Notes: generated by a model not told the origin, from the letters alone. A stretch of 64,000 bases of DNA from Pseudomonas monteilii (GCA_001534745.1 CP013997.1:1612001-1676000); one strand, 5' to 3'. Shown: positions 24,548 to 33,972, numbered from the stretch's first letter. Translations and numbers: made by a program.

Positions 24548-25483
24548 ATGGCCGGCATTCTCGACACGGTCGATCAACGCACACAACTGGTCGGCGAAAA
24601 CCGTCTGGAAATTCTCATGTTCCGCCTGGCCGGGCGGCAGCTTTTCGCCATCAACGTGTTCAAGGTCCAGGAAGTCCTGCAACTGCCCAAGCTGACGCTG
24701 ATGCCCCAGCGCCACGCGTTCGTCTGTGGCGTGGTCAACCTGCGCGGCCAGACGCTGCCGGTGATCGACCTGTCCCAGGCCATCGGCATGCGCCCGCTGC
24801 AACCGGGTCCTGACAGCACCATCATCGTCACCGAGTACAACCGTTCGGTGCAGGCGTTCCTGGTCGGTGGCGTGGACCGCATCGTCAACATGAACTGGGA
24901 GTCGATCATGCCACCCCCGGCCAGCGCCGGGCGGCAGCACTACCTGACCGCCATCACCAAGGTCGATGATAAGCTGGTCGAAGTAATCGATGTCGAGAAG
25001 GTGCTGGCCGAGATCGTTCCCTACAACGTCAAGGTATCCCAGGCCCGGCTCGAAGACCCGATCCTGGCGCGGGCCCGTGGGCGCGAGGTGCTGCTGGTGG
25101 ATGACTCCAGCGTGGCCCTGGCGCAGTTGCGCGATACGCTGTCGCAACTGGGGGTCAAGCTGCACATGGCCAGCGACGGACTCAAGGCGCTGCGCCTGCT
25201 CAAGGGCTGGGCCGATGCCGGCGAGAACGTTTGCGACAAGCTGCTGATGGTGTTCACCGATGCCGAGATGCCCGAGATGGACGGCTACCGCCTGACCACC
25301 GAGATTCGTGGCGATGCACGCCTGCGTAACCTGTACGTAGTACTGCACACCTCGCTGTCGGGCAGCTTCAACGAATCGATGGTGAAGAAGGTGGGGTGCG
25401 ACAATTTCCTCTCGAAATTCCAGCCCGACCGTCTGGTGGACGTGGTGCGCGAGTGCCTGCTGCGCGACCAGGCCCCTGCCTGA
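24548..25483 (+). CDS. cheV: Chemotaxis protein CheV (CheW plus receiver domain)
   Basis: A 311-aa protein with an N-terminal CheW-like coupling domain (about 15-160) and a C-terminal receiver domain (about 179-305). The receiver has the acidic pair in VLLVDDSSVA, Asp238 as phosphoacceptor in MVFTDAEMPEMDGY, and a downstream Lys in NFLSKFQPD. CheV couples chemoreceptors to CheA and is tuned by phosphorylation. It is not beside other che genes, but a sigma-28 promoter upstream ties it to flagellar expression. Convergent with slt. Confidence 0.92.
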   Translation: MAGILDTVDQRTQLVGENRLEILMFRLAGRQLFAINVFKVQEVLQLPKLTLMPQRHAFVCGVVNLRGQTLPVIDLSQAIGMRPLQPGPDSTIIVTEYNRSVQAFLVGGVDRIVNMNWESIMPPPASAGRQHYLTAITKVDDKLVEVIDVEKVLAEIVPYNVKVSQARLEDPILARARGREVLLVDDSSVALAQLRDTLSQLGVKLHMASDGLKALRLLKGWADAGENVCDKLLMVFTDAEMPEMDGYRLTTEIRGDARLRNLYVVLHTSLSGSFNESMVKKVGCDNFLSKFQPDRLVDVVRECLLRDQAPA

Positions 25484-25508
25484 CCGCGATCGCAATGCCC
25501 GGACAGCA

Positions 25509-25533
25509 CGAAGGCCTGCGCGGCAGGCCTTCG
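25509..25533. terminator. Hairpin between convergent cheV and slt
   Basis: An 11-bp perfect stem, CGAAGGCCTGC with GCAGGCCTTCG, over a three-base loop. The T run is poor, so it may terminate weakly or protect 3' ends. Confidence 0.6.
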
Positions 25534-25555
25534 GTCTTGGGTGGGGCAGGGGGCG

Positions 25556-27478
25556 TCACAGGTCGTCGAAGTAGCGCTCGTGCCAGTCCACCAGCGGCTG
25601 CGGGATATTGAGCTTCTGCCCATAGATCACCGAATACGACAGCACGTTCTGCACGTACTGGCGCGTCTCGTCGAACGGAATCGATTCCACCCAGACGTCG
25701 AAGCTCAGGTGCTTGGCGCCCTTGAGCCATTGCCGTACCCGTCCCGGGCCGGCGTTGTAGGCCGCCGAGGCCAGTACACGGTTGCCGTTGAACTGGCCAT
25801 GGACCTGGCTCAGGTAGGCCGCGCCCAACTGGATGTTCTTCTCCGGGTTGAGCACCTGCGCCGGTGACGCCAGGGGGATGTCGAACTTGCGCGCGGTCTC
25901 CTTGGCCGTGGCCGGCATCAGCTGCATCAGGCCGCTGGCACCCACGCCGGAGCGGGCGTCTTCCATGAAGGCGCTTTCCTGGCGGGTGATGGCGAACACC
26001 CAGCTCGGGTGCAGTCCACGGACCTTGGCTTCACGCACCAGCGTATCGCGGTAGGCCATCGGGAAACGGATGTCCAGGTCGTCCCAGTACTTGGCCAGGC
26101 TGATGGTGCGAATGGCCGGGAAGTACCAGCGCATGTCGTAGGCCAGGCGGGCCTGGGCCACCATCTCGTCGCGGTTGAAATGCCGGCTGACGTGGTACCA
26201 CTCGCGGCGCCCGTCGACGATCTGGCCACGGGCATGGAATTCCAGCGCGCGTTCGATGCCCGGCGTGGTGCGCACCTTCTGCTTCAATTGTGGGCTCAGG
26301 ACCAACGGCTTGTGGTTGAGCTGGTAGGGCGTGTGGGCGCGTTCGGCGGCCAGGAAACCGTAGAAGTCGCGCTCGTCGGCCACTGCCTTGTACAGCCGTG
26401 GCACCTGTGGGTTCTTCGGTTGCGCCAGTTCGAGCGTACGCGCCTGCCAGTAGCGCCAGCGGCTGGTCGTGGCGAGCGAGGCCGGCAGGCGCTGGGTCAG
26501 GGCGTGGGCATCGTCCCAGCGACCCAGGCGCAGCAGCAGGCGCAGGCGCCATTCGGTCACGGTGTCGTCGCGCAGCTCCGGGTCGTAGCGCGTCATCAGC
26601 TCCAGCGCCCGCGGGTCGTAGCGGCGCGCCAGGGTCAGGCCGATCTCGCGGGCGATGGCCACCTGCTCGTCCTTGGAGAAGTGCATGCGCTGCGCGTAGT
26701 CGTCCAGCAGGCTCATGGCCTGTTGAGGGTCCTGGCGCGCCAGGCGTCGCAGGCCCAGGCCGACCACATCGGACATGGCCTCGTCGACCGGCGCGAAGCG
26801 GGAAGGCTGGTTGAGCAGTTCCGGCTTCTGCGCGACTTCGATCAACAGGCGGCCTTGGGTGCCAAGTGTGCTCAACCCGTTGACCAGGGTGGTGGCCAGC
26901 GGGTAGTTGCGCGCCTGGGCCGCCAGCTTGGCCCGATGCCAGCGACGTGCTTCGGTCAATTGGCCTTCGGCCGCCCACAGACCGAACAGCGTGTCGCAGG
27001 CGGCTGGTTGCGGCTTGCCCACGTTCCACAGTCGCTCTGCAGTGGCCAGGCCTTCGGCGCGCTGGCCGTGCGTGAGCTGGTACTGCCCATTGAGGCAGTC
27101 GAGTTCGGTGAAGTTGAGTTTCGGGTCGTAATACCGCGCGAAGGTCGCCCAGTCGCCGCGCTCGGCCAGCCAGCGCAACCAGCGCAGCTTCATCCAGTTG
27201 GCCTGGGGCAGGTCGCCATGGGCCGCGAGGAAGGCTTCGATCTCTTCGTTGCTGGCGCTTTTCAGGCGCGCGGTCAACTCGTCGTAGGCCAGGTAGGGCG
27301 TGAGCGGATAGTCGCTCAAGACCTGGGCGTTGCGCAGGTAGGGGCCCTTGTCGCCCTTGGCCAGCGCGCGCTTGGCTTCGTCGTAGTACTGACGCTGCAG
27401 GGTGAGATCTGCGGCCTGCGCACCAGCGGCGGCGGTCAGAAGCAGGCATGAAGCGAGGGTGAGCAAACGGCTGCGCAT
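25556..27478 (-). CDS. slt: Soluble lytic murein transglycosylase
   Basis: A 640-aa periplasmic enzyme of the Slt70 family that cleaves peptidoglycan with formation of anhydromuropeptides. A signal peptide ends near residue 22 (GAQAADL). Most of the protein is a superhelical ring (about 30-480). The C-terminal SLT catalytic domain carries Glu501 in ITRQESAF, followed by GASGLMQLMP and AAYNAGPGR. The length matches E. coli Slt. It stands alone, convergent with cheV and divergent from uup. Confidence 0.94.
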   Translation of the reverse strand: MRSRLLTLASCLLLTAAAGAQAADLTLQRQYYDEAKRALAKGDKGPYLRNAQVLSDYPLTPYLAYDELTARLKSASNEEIEAFLAAHGDLPQANWMKLRWLRWLAERGDWATFARYYDPKLNFTELDCLNGQYQLTHGQRAEGLATAERLWNVGKPQPAACDTLFGLWAAEGQLTEARRWHRAKLAAQARNYPLATTLVNGLSTLGTQGRLLIEVAQKPELLNQPSRFAPVDEAMSDVVGLGLRRLARQDPQQAMSLLDDYAQRMHFSKDEQVAIAREIGLTLARRYDPRALELMTRYDPELRDDTVTEWRLRLLLRLGRWDDAHALTQRLPASLATTSRWRYWQARTLELAQPKNPQVPRLYKAVADERDFYGFLAAERAHTPYQLNHKPLVLSPQLKQKVRTTPGIERALEFHARGQIVDGRREWYHVSRHFNRDEMVAQARLAYDMRWYFPAIRTISLAKYWDDLDIRFPMAYRDTLVREAKVRGLHPSWVFAITRQESAFMEDARSGVGASGLMQLMPATAKETARKFDIPLASPAQVLNPEKNIQLGAAYLSQVHGQFNGNRVLASAAYNAGPGRVRQWLKGAKHLSFDVWVESIPFDETRQYVQNVLSYSVIYGQKLNIPQPLVDWHERYFDDL

Positions 27479-27700
27479 GATACGTCCAGGCAGGGAAAGC
27501 AGGGAAGTGACGGCCAGGCCAGCACTGTGGAATAGGTCGGGCCTTAGCTTAGCTGGTTGCCGAGGCTGGAAGAAAGCATTGTGCCGGTATCTGGCGCAAT
27601 GGTTTTACCGCAGGTTTCAGCCGGGCCGGCCGTCCAGCGTGGCGTAATGCCTCGCGCGCCCAAGTCAGGTAGAATGCGCGCCCGGTTTCTGGAGAGAATC

Positions 27701-29629
27701 ATGACCCTGCTCAAATTCAGCGATGTGTCCCTGGCCTTCGGCGCGATGCCGCTGCTGGACAAGGTATCGTGGCAAATCGCCCGTGGTGAGCGGGTGTGCA
27801 TCATCGGCCGCAATGGTACCGGCAAGTCGAGCATGCTGCGCCTGGTCAAGGGCGAGCAGAAGCCCGACGACGGCGACGTCTGGCGCGCCCCGGGTCTGAA
27901 GATCGGCGAGCTGCCGCAGGAACTGCCGGTGGCCGACGGCCGCAGCGTGTTCGACGTGGTCGCCGAAGGCCTGGACGGCGTCGGTGCCCTGTTGGCCGAG
28001 TTCCATCACCTAAGCCAGAACATCCAGGGCGACGACGACCTGGACAAGCTGATGCGCGTGCAGACCGAACTCGAAGCCCGCGATGGCTGGCGCCTGCAGC
28101 AACTGGTCGACAGCACCCTCAGCCGCCTGCAACTGCCGGCCGACAAGACCCTCGCCGAATTGTCCGGCGGCTGGCGCCGTCGTGTCCTGCTGGCCCAGGC
28201 GCTGGTCTCCGAGCCCGACCTGCTGCTGCTCGACGAACCGACCAACCACCTGGACATCGGGGCCATCGCCTGGCTCGAAGAGGCCCTGAGCACCTTCAAC
28301 GGCGCGGTGCTGTTCATTACCCACGACCGTTCCTTCCTGCAGAACCTGGCCACGCGCATCCTCGAACTGGACCGCGGCGGGCTGATCGACTGGAACGGCG
28401 ACTACGCCAGCTTCCTGGTCCACAAGGAAGCCATGCTGGCCGCCGAAGAGACCGCCAACGCGCTGTTCGACAAGCGCCTGGCCCAGGAAGAAGTGTGGAT
28501 CCGCCAGGGCATCAAGGCGCGCCGCACCCGTAACGAAGGCCGCGTGCGTGCGCTCAAGGAGCTGCGCGTCGAGCGCAGCCAGCGACGCGAACGCCAGGGC
28601 AAGGCCAACCTGCAGATCGAGTCGGCCGAAAAATCCGGCAAGCAGGTGATGCTGCTCGAGAACGTGAGCTTCGCCCACCCCGGTGGCCCGCACCTGGTCA
28701 AGGACTTCTCCATGGTCCTGCAACGCCAGGATCGGATCGGTCTGCTCGGCGCCAACGGCACCGGCAAGACCACCTTGCTCAAGCTCATGCTGGGCGATCT
28801 GGAGCCCACCAGCGGCAAGATCGAGCGCGGCACGCGTCTGGAAGTGGCCTATTTCGACCAGATGCGTCACCAGCTCGACCTCGAGAAGACCGTCATCGAC
28901 AACCTGGCCGAAGGGCGCGACTTCATCGAAATCGACGGGCAGAACCGGCACGTGCTGAGCTACCTGGGCGACTTCCTGTTCAGCCCGCAGCGCGCGCGTA
29001 CGCCGGTCAAGGCGTTGTCCGGTGGCGAGCGTGCGCGTCTGCTGCTGGCCAAGCTGTTCAGCAAGCCGGCCAACCTGCTGGTGCTCGACGAACCGACCAA
29101 CGACCTGGACGTCGAGACCCTCGAATTGCTCGAAGAGGTCCTGTCGGCCTACAAGGGCACCGTGCTGATGGTCAGCCACGACCGGGCCTTCCTCGACAAC
29201 GTGGTGACCAGCACCCTGGTGTTCGAAGGCGAGGGTCGCGTGCGCGAGTACGTCGGCGGTTACGAGGACTGGATCCGTCAGGGTGGCTCGGCCAAGCTGC
29301 TGGGCGTGGCCGAGAGCAAGTCCGGCAAGTCGGAGCTCAACAGCGCGGTGGTCAAGCCGGTGGCCGAGGCTTCCGAGGCACCGGCCCCTGCGCCTGCCGA
29401 GGCCGGTGCCAAGAAGAAGCTCAGCTACAAGCTACAGCGCGAGCTTGAGGCCCTGCCGGGTCAGATCGATGCGGTGGAGCAGCAGATCGCCCAGGTGCAG
29501 GAGGAAGTCGGCAGCGCGGCGTTCTACCAGCGTCCGATCGGCGAGACCTCGGCGGTGCTGGCGCGTCTCGAGGCGCTGCAGGCCGAACTGGACACGCTGG
29601 TCGAGCGGTGGGCCGAACTCGAGGCCTGA
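27701..29629 (+). CDS. uup: ABC-F ATPase Uup
   Basis: A 642-aa soluble protein with two ABC ATPase domains. Domain 1 has Walker A GRNGTGKSS and signature LSGGWRRRVLLAQ; domain 2 has GANGTGKTT and LSGGERARLLLAK. Each has a LLLDEPTN- or LVLDEPTN-type Walker B. A helical linker between them (RRTRNEGRVRALKELR) and a C-terminal coiled-coil domain after about 560 (KKKLSYKLQRELEALP) identify Uup rather than other ABC-F proteins. The family acts on ribosomes or DNA structures; the precise role is debated. TGGAGAG before the ATG at 27701 chooses this start. Confidence 0.93.
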   Translation: MTLLKFSDVSLAFGAMPLLDKVSWQIARGERVCIIGRNGTGKSSMLRLVKGEQKPDDGDVWRAPGLKIGELPQELPVADGRSVFDVVAEGLDGVGALLAEFHHLSQNIQGDDDLDKLMRVQTELEARDGWRLQQLVDSTLSRLQLPADKTLAELSGGWRRRVLLAQALVSEPDLLLLDEPTNHLDIGAIAWLEEALSTFNGAVLFITHDRSFLQNLATRILELDRGGLIDWNGDYASFLVHKEAMLAAEETANALFDKRLAQEEVWIRQGIKARRTRNEGRVRALKELRVERSQRRERQGKANLQIESAEKSGKQVMLLENVSFAHPGGPHLVKDFSMVLQRQDRIGLLGANGTGKTTLLKLMLGDLEPTSGKIERGTRLEVAYFDQMRHQLDLEKTVIDNLAEGRDFIEIDGQNRHVLSYLGDFLFSPQRARTPVKALSGGERARLLLAKLFSKPANLLVLDEPTNDLDVETLELLEEVLSAYKGTVLMVSHDRAFLDNVVTSTLVFEGEGRVREYVGGYEDWIRQGGSAKLLGVAESKSGKSELNSAVVKPVAEASEAPAPAPAEAGAKKKLSYKLQRELEALPGQIDAVEQQIAQVQEEVGSAAFYQRPIGETSAVLARLEALQAELDTLVERWAELEA

Positions 29630-29637
29630 ACAGGCTC

Positions 29638-29663
29638 GCCGACCCGGCAGGTGCCGGGTCGGC
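29638..29663. terminator. Hairpin between convergent uup and uspA-type gene
   Basis: An 11-bp perfect stem, GCCGACCCGGC with GCCGGGTCGGC, and a four-base loop. No T run follows, so true termination is uncertain. Confidence 0.5.
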
Positions 29664-29672
29664 CATGCGCCG

Positions 29673-30110
29673 TCAGTCCTTTTGCAGGCGTACCGCCAGC
29701 ACATCGCACGGTGCGCCGTGCAGCACGTCATTGGCTGTCGAGCCCAGCAGCAAGGCCAGGCCATGGCGCCCATGGCTGCCTACCACGATCAGGTCACAGC
29801 CCTGTTCGGTGGCCAAATCATGGATTTCCTGACGCGGTTGCCCATATTTCAAGTGCGAGTCACCACGCGCGATGCCAGGGTACTTGGCGAACAGCCGATC
29901 CAGGCGCGCCTTGGCCTGGTCGAACTGTTGCTGCTGCAATTGCGACAGATCCATCGGCACATCGCCGCCAAAGGCCATGGCCATGGGTTCGACGATGTGG
30001 ACCAGGGAGACCTTGGCGCCGGCGGGCTGGGCGAGGGCCATCGCGCGCTTGATCACCGGATCGCATTCTTCGGTCAGGTCGACCGCGACCAGCAGGTGGG
30101 TGTAGGACAT
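29673..30110 (-). CDS. Universal stress protein, UspA family
   Basis: A 145-aa single-domain Usp. It begins SYTHLLVAVDLTEE and has the nucleotide-binding pattern VVGSHGRHGLALLLGSTAND, then CDVLAVR at the end. The G-x2-G-x9-GS motif is intact, so ATP binding is likely. AGGAG precedes the ATG at 30110, which excludes the longer upstream frame. It is a monocistronic gene, divergent from the next membrane protein. Confidence 0.9.
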   Translation of the reverse strand: MSYTHLLVAVDLTEECDPVIKRAMALAQPAGAKVSLVHIVEPMAMAFGGDVPMDLSQLQQQQFDQAKARLDRLFAKYPGIARGDSHLKYGQPRQEIHDLATEQGCDLIVVGSHGRHGLALLLGSTANDVLHGAPCDVLAVRLQKD

Positions 30111-30218
30111 GGTAGGTGCTCCTGGCAAGTGCAAAGATTCCAGTAGAGTCGGTATTCGGCTGGCCATGGCAAGGCCGGCTAACCCGCTCATTCACAACGC
30201 ATTGTAGGACGTACAGAT

Positions 30219-30656
30219 ATGACGGTATGGCTGGTTGTGTCAATCCTCGCGCTGATTCTCAGTCCGCTCGCCTGGCTGCGTCCTTCGCGCAAACAGAGCG
30301 AGCAGATGAGCCTGCGCCTGGAGGCCCGGCGCCGGGGGATGGTCATGCAACTGGCTCCCCAGCAGTGGCCGCACTGGATGGAGCGGGACGCGCCGAGCCC
30401 GTGTCCCCAGTATCATCGCGCACGTCGCCGGGGCCGTCAGGACCAGTGGTGTTATTGGCAGGTCACGCCAGGCACCTGGCTCGACCGTTGGCGCGAGCCC
30501 TGTGCCGATCCTCGGGTGATGGAGGTGCTGGCGCGGTTGCCCGAGAGCGTCTACAAGATCGAAGCGGATACACGCATGATCGCGTTGTGCTGGTCGGAAC
30601 GCGGCGAGGAGTCGGTGCTGCAGGACATCGCCTGGGCGTTGAATACGCTGGCTTGA
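30219..30656 (+). CDS. Small membrane-anchored protein, unknown function
   Basis: A 145-aa protein with one N-terminal membrane helix (about 3-20, VWLVVSILALILSPLAWL) and a basic, Trp-rich cytoplasmic domain (QQWPHWMERDAP, QDQWCYWQVTPGTWLDRWREP). I do not recognise a characterised family; similar Pseudomonas proteins are usually hypothetical. It stands alone upstream of a long repeat-rich gap. Confidence 0.6.
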   Translation: MTVWLVVSILALILSPLAWLRPSRKQSEQMSLRLEARRRGMVMQLAPQQWPHWMERDAPSPCPQYHRARRRGRQDQWCYWQVTPGTWLDRWREPCADPRVMEVLARLPESVYKIEADTRMIALCWSERGEESVLQDIAWALNTLA

Positions 30657-30724
30657 TGCTGTGTGAAAGTTTGCTCGCCCATGAGGGCGGTGACGGACCG
30701 GACACTATCGCGGGCAAGCCCGCA

Positions 30725-30845
30725 CACAAGCTGCTTGCGCAGCCATGTCGACATCGACAGGCGGCAGAGGTCTAGGTGGGAGCTGGCTTGCCAGCGATAG
30801 GGCCCTGTCAGGCGCCGCCTGCATCGCGAGCAAGCCAGCTCTTAT
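30725..30845. repeat. Composite REP unit, copy B
   Basis: Same layout as copy A: ACAAGCTGCTTGCGCAGCC start, an AGCTGGCTTGCCAGCGATA arm and a facing ATCGCGAGCAAGCCAGCT arm. A half REP (ATCGCGGGCAAGCCC, 30707-30721) lies just before it. Confidence 0.85.
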
Positions 30846-30912
30846 AGAACAAAAAATAGCTTGTTGATTTCAAAGGAAATAATTTTAGAATTTTGTGAGC
30901 CCTGCGGGCCCA

Positions 30913-31005
30913 ATCGCGGCACAGGGGCCGCTCCCACAGGTGACCGCGATAGCCTGCAACCGCGCGGTGGGACTACGGGTGTAGGAGCGGCCCCTGTGCC
31001 GCGAT
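30913..31005. repeat. Long inverted repeat (second REP class)
   Basis: Arms of 22 bases at 30913-30934 and 30984-31005 are perfect reverse complements (ATCGCGGCACAGG...), separated by 49 bases. The motif is distinct from the GGGCTTGCCC-type REP. Confidence 0.85.
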
Positions 31006-31038
31006 GGGCCGCAAGGCGGCCCTAAAATTGATTAGCAA

Positions 31039-31088
31039 TGAAGCTTCGGATCCTGCCAGCTATCGCCATGTTTTCTGCGCGATAGCGC
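31039..31088. repeat. Short duplicated segment R2, copy 1
   Basis: AAGCTTCGGATCCTGCCAGC and following bases resemble 31450-31498 with scattered mismatches. Function unknown. Confidence 0.55.
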
Positions 31089-31114
31089 GGCGCCAAGGCG
31101 GAGGGCGGACTCCC

Positions 31115-31228
31115 ACAAGCTGCTTGCGCAGCCATGCCGACATCGGCAGGCTGCAGAGGTCTAGGTGGGAGCTGGCTTGCCAGCGATAAGGCCCTGTCAG
31201 GCGCCGCCTGCATCGCGGGCAAGCCCTA
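31115..31228. repeat. Composite REP unit, copy C
   Basis: Third copy of the ACAAGCTGCTTGCGCAGCC...GGCTTGCCAGCGATA unit, ending in ATCGCGGGCAAGCCC. Confidence 0.85.
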
Positions 31229-31321
31229 CAGTACCGCGATCGCCTCTACTACTGCGGTGTAACTACGGGTGAACGGCCCCAGCCGGGGCGTCAGACCGGC
31301 CGCGATTTGGGTCCGCTGGGC

Positions 31322-31382
31322 CCACACATTAGCCCATGCGGTCTGGCATGTAACGAGTAGAAAAAAGACAGCTGCTCTCACA
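31322..31382. repeat. Dispersed element R1, copy B
   Basis: Second copy of the element at 3483-3541 (CCATGCGGTC, GGCATGTAACG, TGCTCTCACA). It again lies downstream of a composite REP unit. Confidence 0.7.
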
Positions 31383-31449
31383 AGGTCCGTGGCCGCCGGT
31401 CTTGCTGTGGCATGCTCATGGGGCAGCGATTCCAAAGATCATCATCCGT

Positions 31450-31498
31450 AAAAGCTCGGCTCCTTCCAGCCATCGCCACGTCCTCTGCGTGAGCAGGC
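31450..31498. repeat. Short duplicated segment R2, copy 2
   Basis: AAAGCTCGGCTCCTTCCAGC and following bases, similar to 31039-31088. Confidence 0.55.
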
Positions 31499-31690
31499 CG
31501 CTGCCTGACCTGCCAGCGAAGCGCACCTTCGGCCTTGCGCACACTGGCACACCCTCCCTCAGCCGCTATCGTGTCTCATCAGGCATAACGTGACCAAAAG
31601 GTCGCAAATCGTCTGCATCCGCCAGCATTTGACAAGCCTCCGCATTTCGGAGAATGTGTGCGCACCCCAAGTCAAACGGGCGTATGAATT

Positions 31691-31713
31691 GAGCGTTTGT
31701 CGGTGAAACGCTC
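31691..31713. promoter_or_regulatory. Palindrome upstream of fadB, possible operator
   Basis: GAGCGTTT (31691-31698) and AAACGCTC (31706-31713) form a perfect inverted repeat with a seven-base spacer, 112 bases before fadB. A CAAAC lies close by. PsrA is a candidate ligand, but the half-site order is reversed from the PsrA consensus. Confidence 0.4.
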
Positions 31714-31824
31714 TGCCATGACCCGATTCGCGCGGCGATGGGTGCACCTGGTACCACGGCAGGCAAGGCCCGCCCCACCAGCGGTCGACGCGTAACGTTC
31801 AGCTTCCATATTGGAGATCAGTGG

Positions 31825-33972
31825 ATGATTTACGAAGGTAAAGCCATCACGGTTGAGGCGCTCGAAAGCGGCATCGTCGAATTGCGCTTCGACCTCAAGG
31901 GTGAGTCCGTCAACAAATTCAACCGCCTGACCCTGGAAGAGTTGCGCCAGGCCGTCGAGGCGGTGAAGGCCGACGCTTCCATCAAGGGCGTGATCGTCAG
32001 CAGTGGCAAGGATGTGTTCATCGTCGGTGCCGACATCACCGAATTCGTCGAGAACTTCAAGCTGCCCGAGGCTGAACTGGTGGCCGGCAGCCTGGACGCC
32101 AACCGGATCTTCAATGCCTTCGAGGACCTGCCGGTGCCTACCGTGGCGGCCATCAACGGCATTGCCCTCGGTGGCGGCCTGGAGATGTGCCTGGCGGCGG
32201 ACTATCGGGTCATGTCGAGCAGTGCCAAGATCGGCCTGCCGGAAGTGAAGCTGGGCATCTACCCGGGCTTTGGCGGTACCGTGCGTCTGCCGCGCCTGAT
32301 CGGCGCCGACAATGCCATCGAGTGGATCGCCGCCGGCAAGGAAAACCGTGCCGAGGACGCCCTCAAGGTCGGCGCCGTCGATGTCGTGGTCGCCCCCGAG
32401 CTGCTGCGCGCCGCTGCCCTGGACCTGATCAAGCGTGCCATCAGCGGCGAGCTGGACTTCCAGGCCAAGCGCCAGCCCAAGCTGGAAAAGCTCAAGCTCA
32501 ACGCCATCGAGCAGATGATGGCCTTCGAGACCGCCAAGGGCTTCGTCGCCGGGCAGGCCGGGCCGAACTACCCGGCCCCGGTCGAGGCCATCAAGAGCAT
32601 CCAGAAAGCCGCCAACTTCGGGCGCGACAAGGCGCTGGAGATCGAGGCGGCAGGTTTTGCCAAGCTGGCCAAGACCTCGGTCGCCGAAAGCCTGATCGGG
32701 CTGTTCCTCAACGATCAGGAGCTCAAGCGCAAGGCCAAGATCCACGACAAGATCGCCCATGACGTCAAGCAGGCCGCCGTGCTCGGCGCCGGGATCATGG
32801 GGGGCGGCATCGCCTACCAGTCAGCGGTCAAGGGCACACCGATCCTGATGAAGGACATCCGCGAAGAAGCCGTCCAGCTCGGCTTGAGCGAGGCCTCCAA
32901 GCTGCTGGGCAGCCGTGTCGAGAAGGGCCGTCTGACCACGGAGAAGATGGCCGAGGCGCTCAACGCCATCCGCCCGACGCTCTCCTATGGCGACTTCGGA
33001 CACGTCGACATCGTGGTCGAGGCCGTGGTCGAGAACCCCAAGGTCAAGCAGGCCGTGCTGGCCGAGGTCGAAGGGCAGGTGCGTGACGACGCCATCCTCG
33101 CCTCCAACACCTCCACCATCTCCATCAACCTGCTGGCCCAGGCGCTCAAGCGCCCGGAAAACTTCGTTGGCATGCACTTCTTCAACCCGGTGCACATGAT
33201 GCCGCTGGTGGAAGTGATCCGCGGCGAGAAGTCCAGCGATGTCGCGGTCGCCACCACCGTCGCCTACGCCCGCAAGATGGGCAAGAACCCCATCGTGGTC
33301 AACGACTGCCCGGGCTTCCTGGTCAACCGTGTCCTGTTCCCGTACTTCGGCGGCTTCGCTCGCCTGGTGGGTGCCGGCGTGGACTTCGTGCGCATCGACA
33401 AGGTGATGGAACGCTTTGGCTGGCCCATGGGCCCGGCGTACCTGATGGACGTGGTCGGCATCGACACCGGCCACCACGGTCGTGACGTGATGGCCGAGGG
33501 CTTCCCCGACCGCATGAAAGACACCCAGCGTACCGCCATCGATGCCCTGTACGACGCCAAGCGCCTGGGCCAGAAGAACGGCAAAGGCTTCTACGCCTAC
33601 GAAACCGACAAGCGCGGCAAGCCGAAGAAGGTCGCCGACCCGGCGGTGCTCGACGTGCTGCAGCCGATCATCACCGAGCACCGCGAGCTGAGTGACGATG
33701 ACATCATCAACTGGATGATGATCCCGCTGTGCCTGGAAACCGTGCGCTGCCTGGAAGACGGCATCGTCGAGACCGCTGCCGAGGCCGACATGGGCCTGGT
33801 GTACGGCATCGGCTTCCCTCCTTTCCGCGGTGGCGCACTGCGCTACATCGATTCGATCGGCGTCGCCGAGTTCGTTGCCCTGGCCGACCGCTATGCCGAG
33901 CTTGGGCCGCTTTACCAACCCACCGAGAAACTCCGTGAAATGGCCCGCACCGGCCAGCGGTTCTTTGGTTGA
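31825..33972 (+). CDS. fadB: Fatty acid oxidation complex subunit alpha
   Basis: A 715-aa multifunctional protein of beta-oxidation. The N-terminal enoyl-CoA hydratase/isomerase domain (1-190) has Glu120 and Glu140 in [10 protein letters not shown] and GLPEVKLG. The 3-hydroxyacyl-CoA dehydrogenase part has the NAD motif GAGIMG at 321-326 and His451 in HFFNPVH. The length equals the usual FadB. The frame is open upstream, but the ATG at 31825 with GGAG about ten bases before it gives the standard N-terminus MIYEGKAI. fadA follows after 32 bases, so they form the classic operon. Confidence 0.97.
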   Translation: MIYEGKAITVEALESGIVELRFDLKGESVNKFNRLTLEELRQAVEAVKADASIKGVIVSSGKDVFIVGADITEFVENFKLPEAELVAGSLDANRIFNAFEDLPVPTVAAINGIALGGGLEMCLAADYRVMSSSAKIGLPEVKLGIYPGFGGTVRLPRLIGADNAIEWIAAGKENRAEDALKVGAVDVVVAPELLRAAALDLIKRAISGELDFQAKRQPKLEKLKLNAIEQMMAFETAKGFVAGQAGPNYPAPVEAIKSIQKAANFGRDKALEIEAAGFAKLAKTSVAESLIGLFLNDQELKRKAKIHDKIAHDVKQAAVLGAGIMGGGIAYQSAVKGTPILMKDIREEAVQLGLSEASKLLGSRVEKGRLTTEKMAEALNAIRPTLSYGDFGHVDIVVEAVVENPKVKQAVLAEVEGQVRDDAILASNTSTISINLLAQALKRPENFVGMHFFNPVHMMPLVEVIRGEKSSDVAVATTVAYARKMGKNPIVVNDCPGFLVNRVLFPYFGGFARLVGAGVDFVRIDKVMERFGWPMGPAYLMDVVGIDTGHHGRDVMAEGFPDRMKDTQRTAIDALYDAKRLGQKNGKGFYAYETDKRGKPKKVADPAVLDVLQPIITEHRELSDDDIINWMMIPLCLETVRCLEDGIVETAAEADMGLVYGIGFPPFRGGALRYIDSIGVAEFVALADRYAELGPLYQPTEKLREMARTGQRFFG

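Larger units (their letters stand above)
30657..31824. other. Repeat-rich 1.17-kb intergenic region upstream of fadB
   Basis: No convincing gene. It contains two composite REP units, one long inverted repeat pair, the second R1 element and a duplicated short segment, all listed separately, plus a palindrome before fadB. The short reading frames here follow the repeats and lack good ribosome sites. Confidence 0.8.

Noticed and set aside
31226..31435. 69-aa reverse frame in the repeat-rich gap
   Set aside because: It runs through R1 and part of a REP unit and lacks a good ribosome site. Translations of this kind of repeat appear as spurious small proteins.
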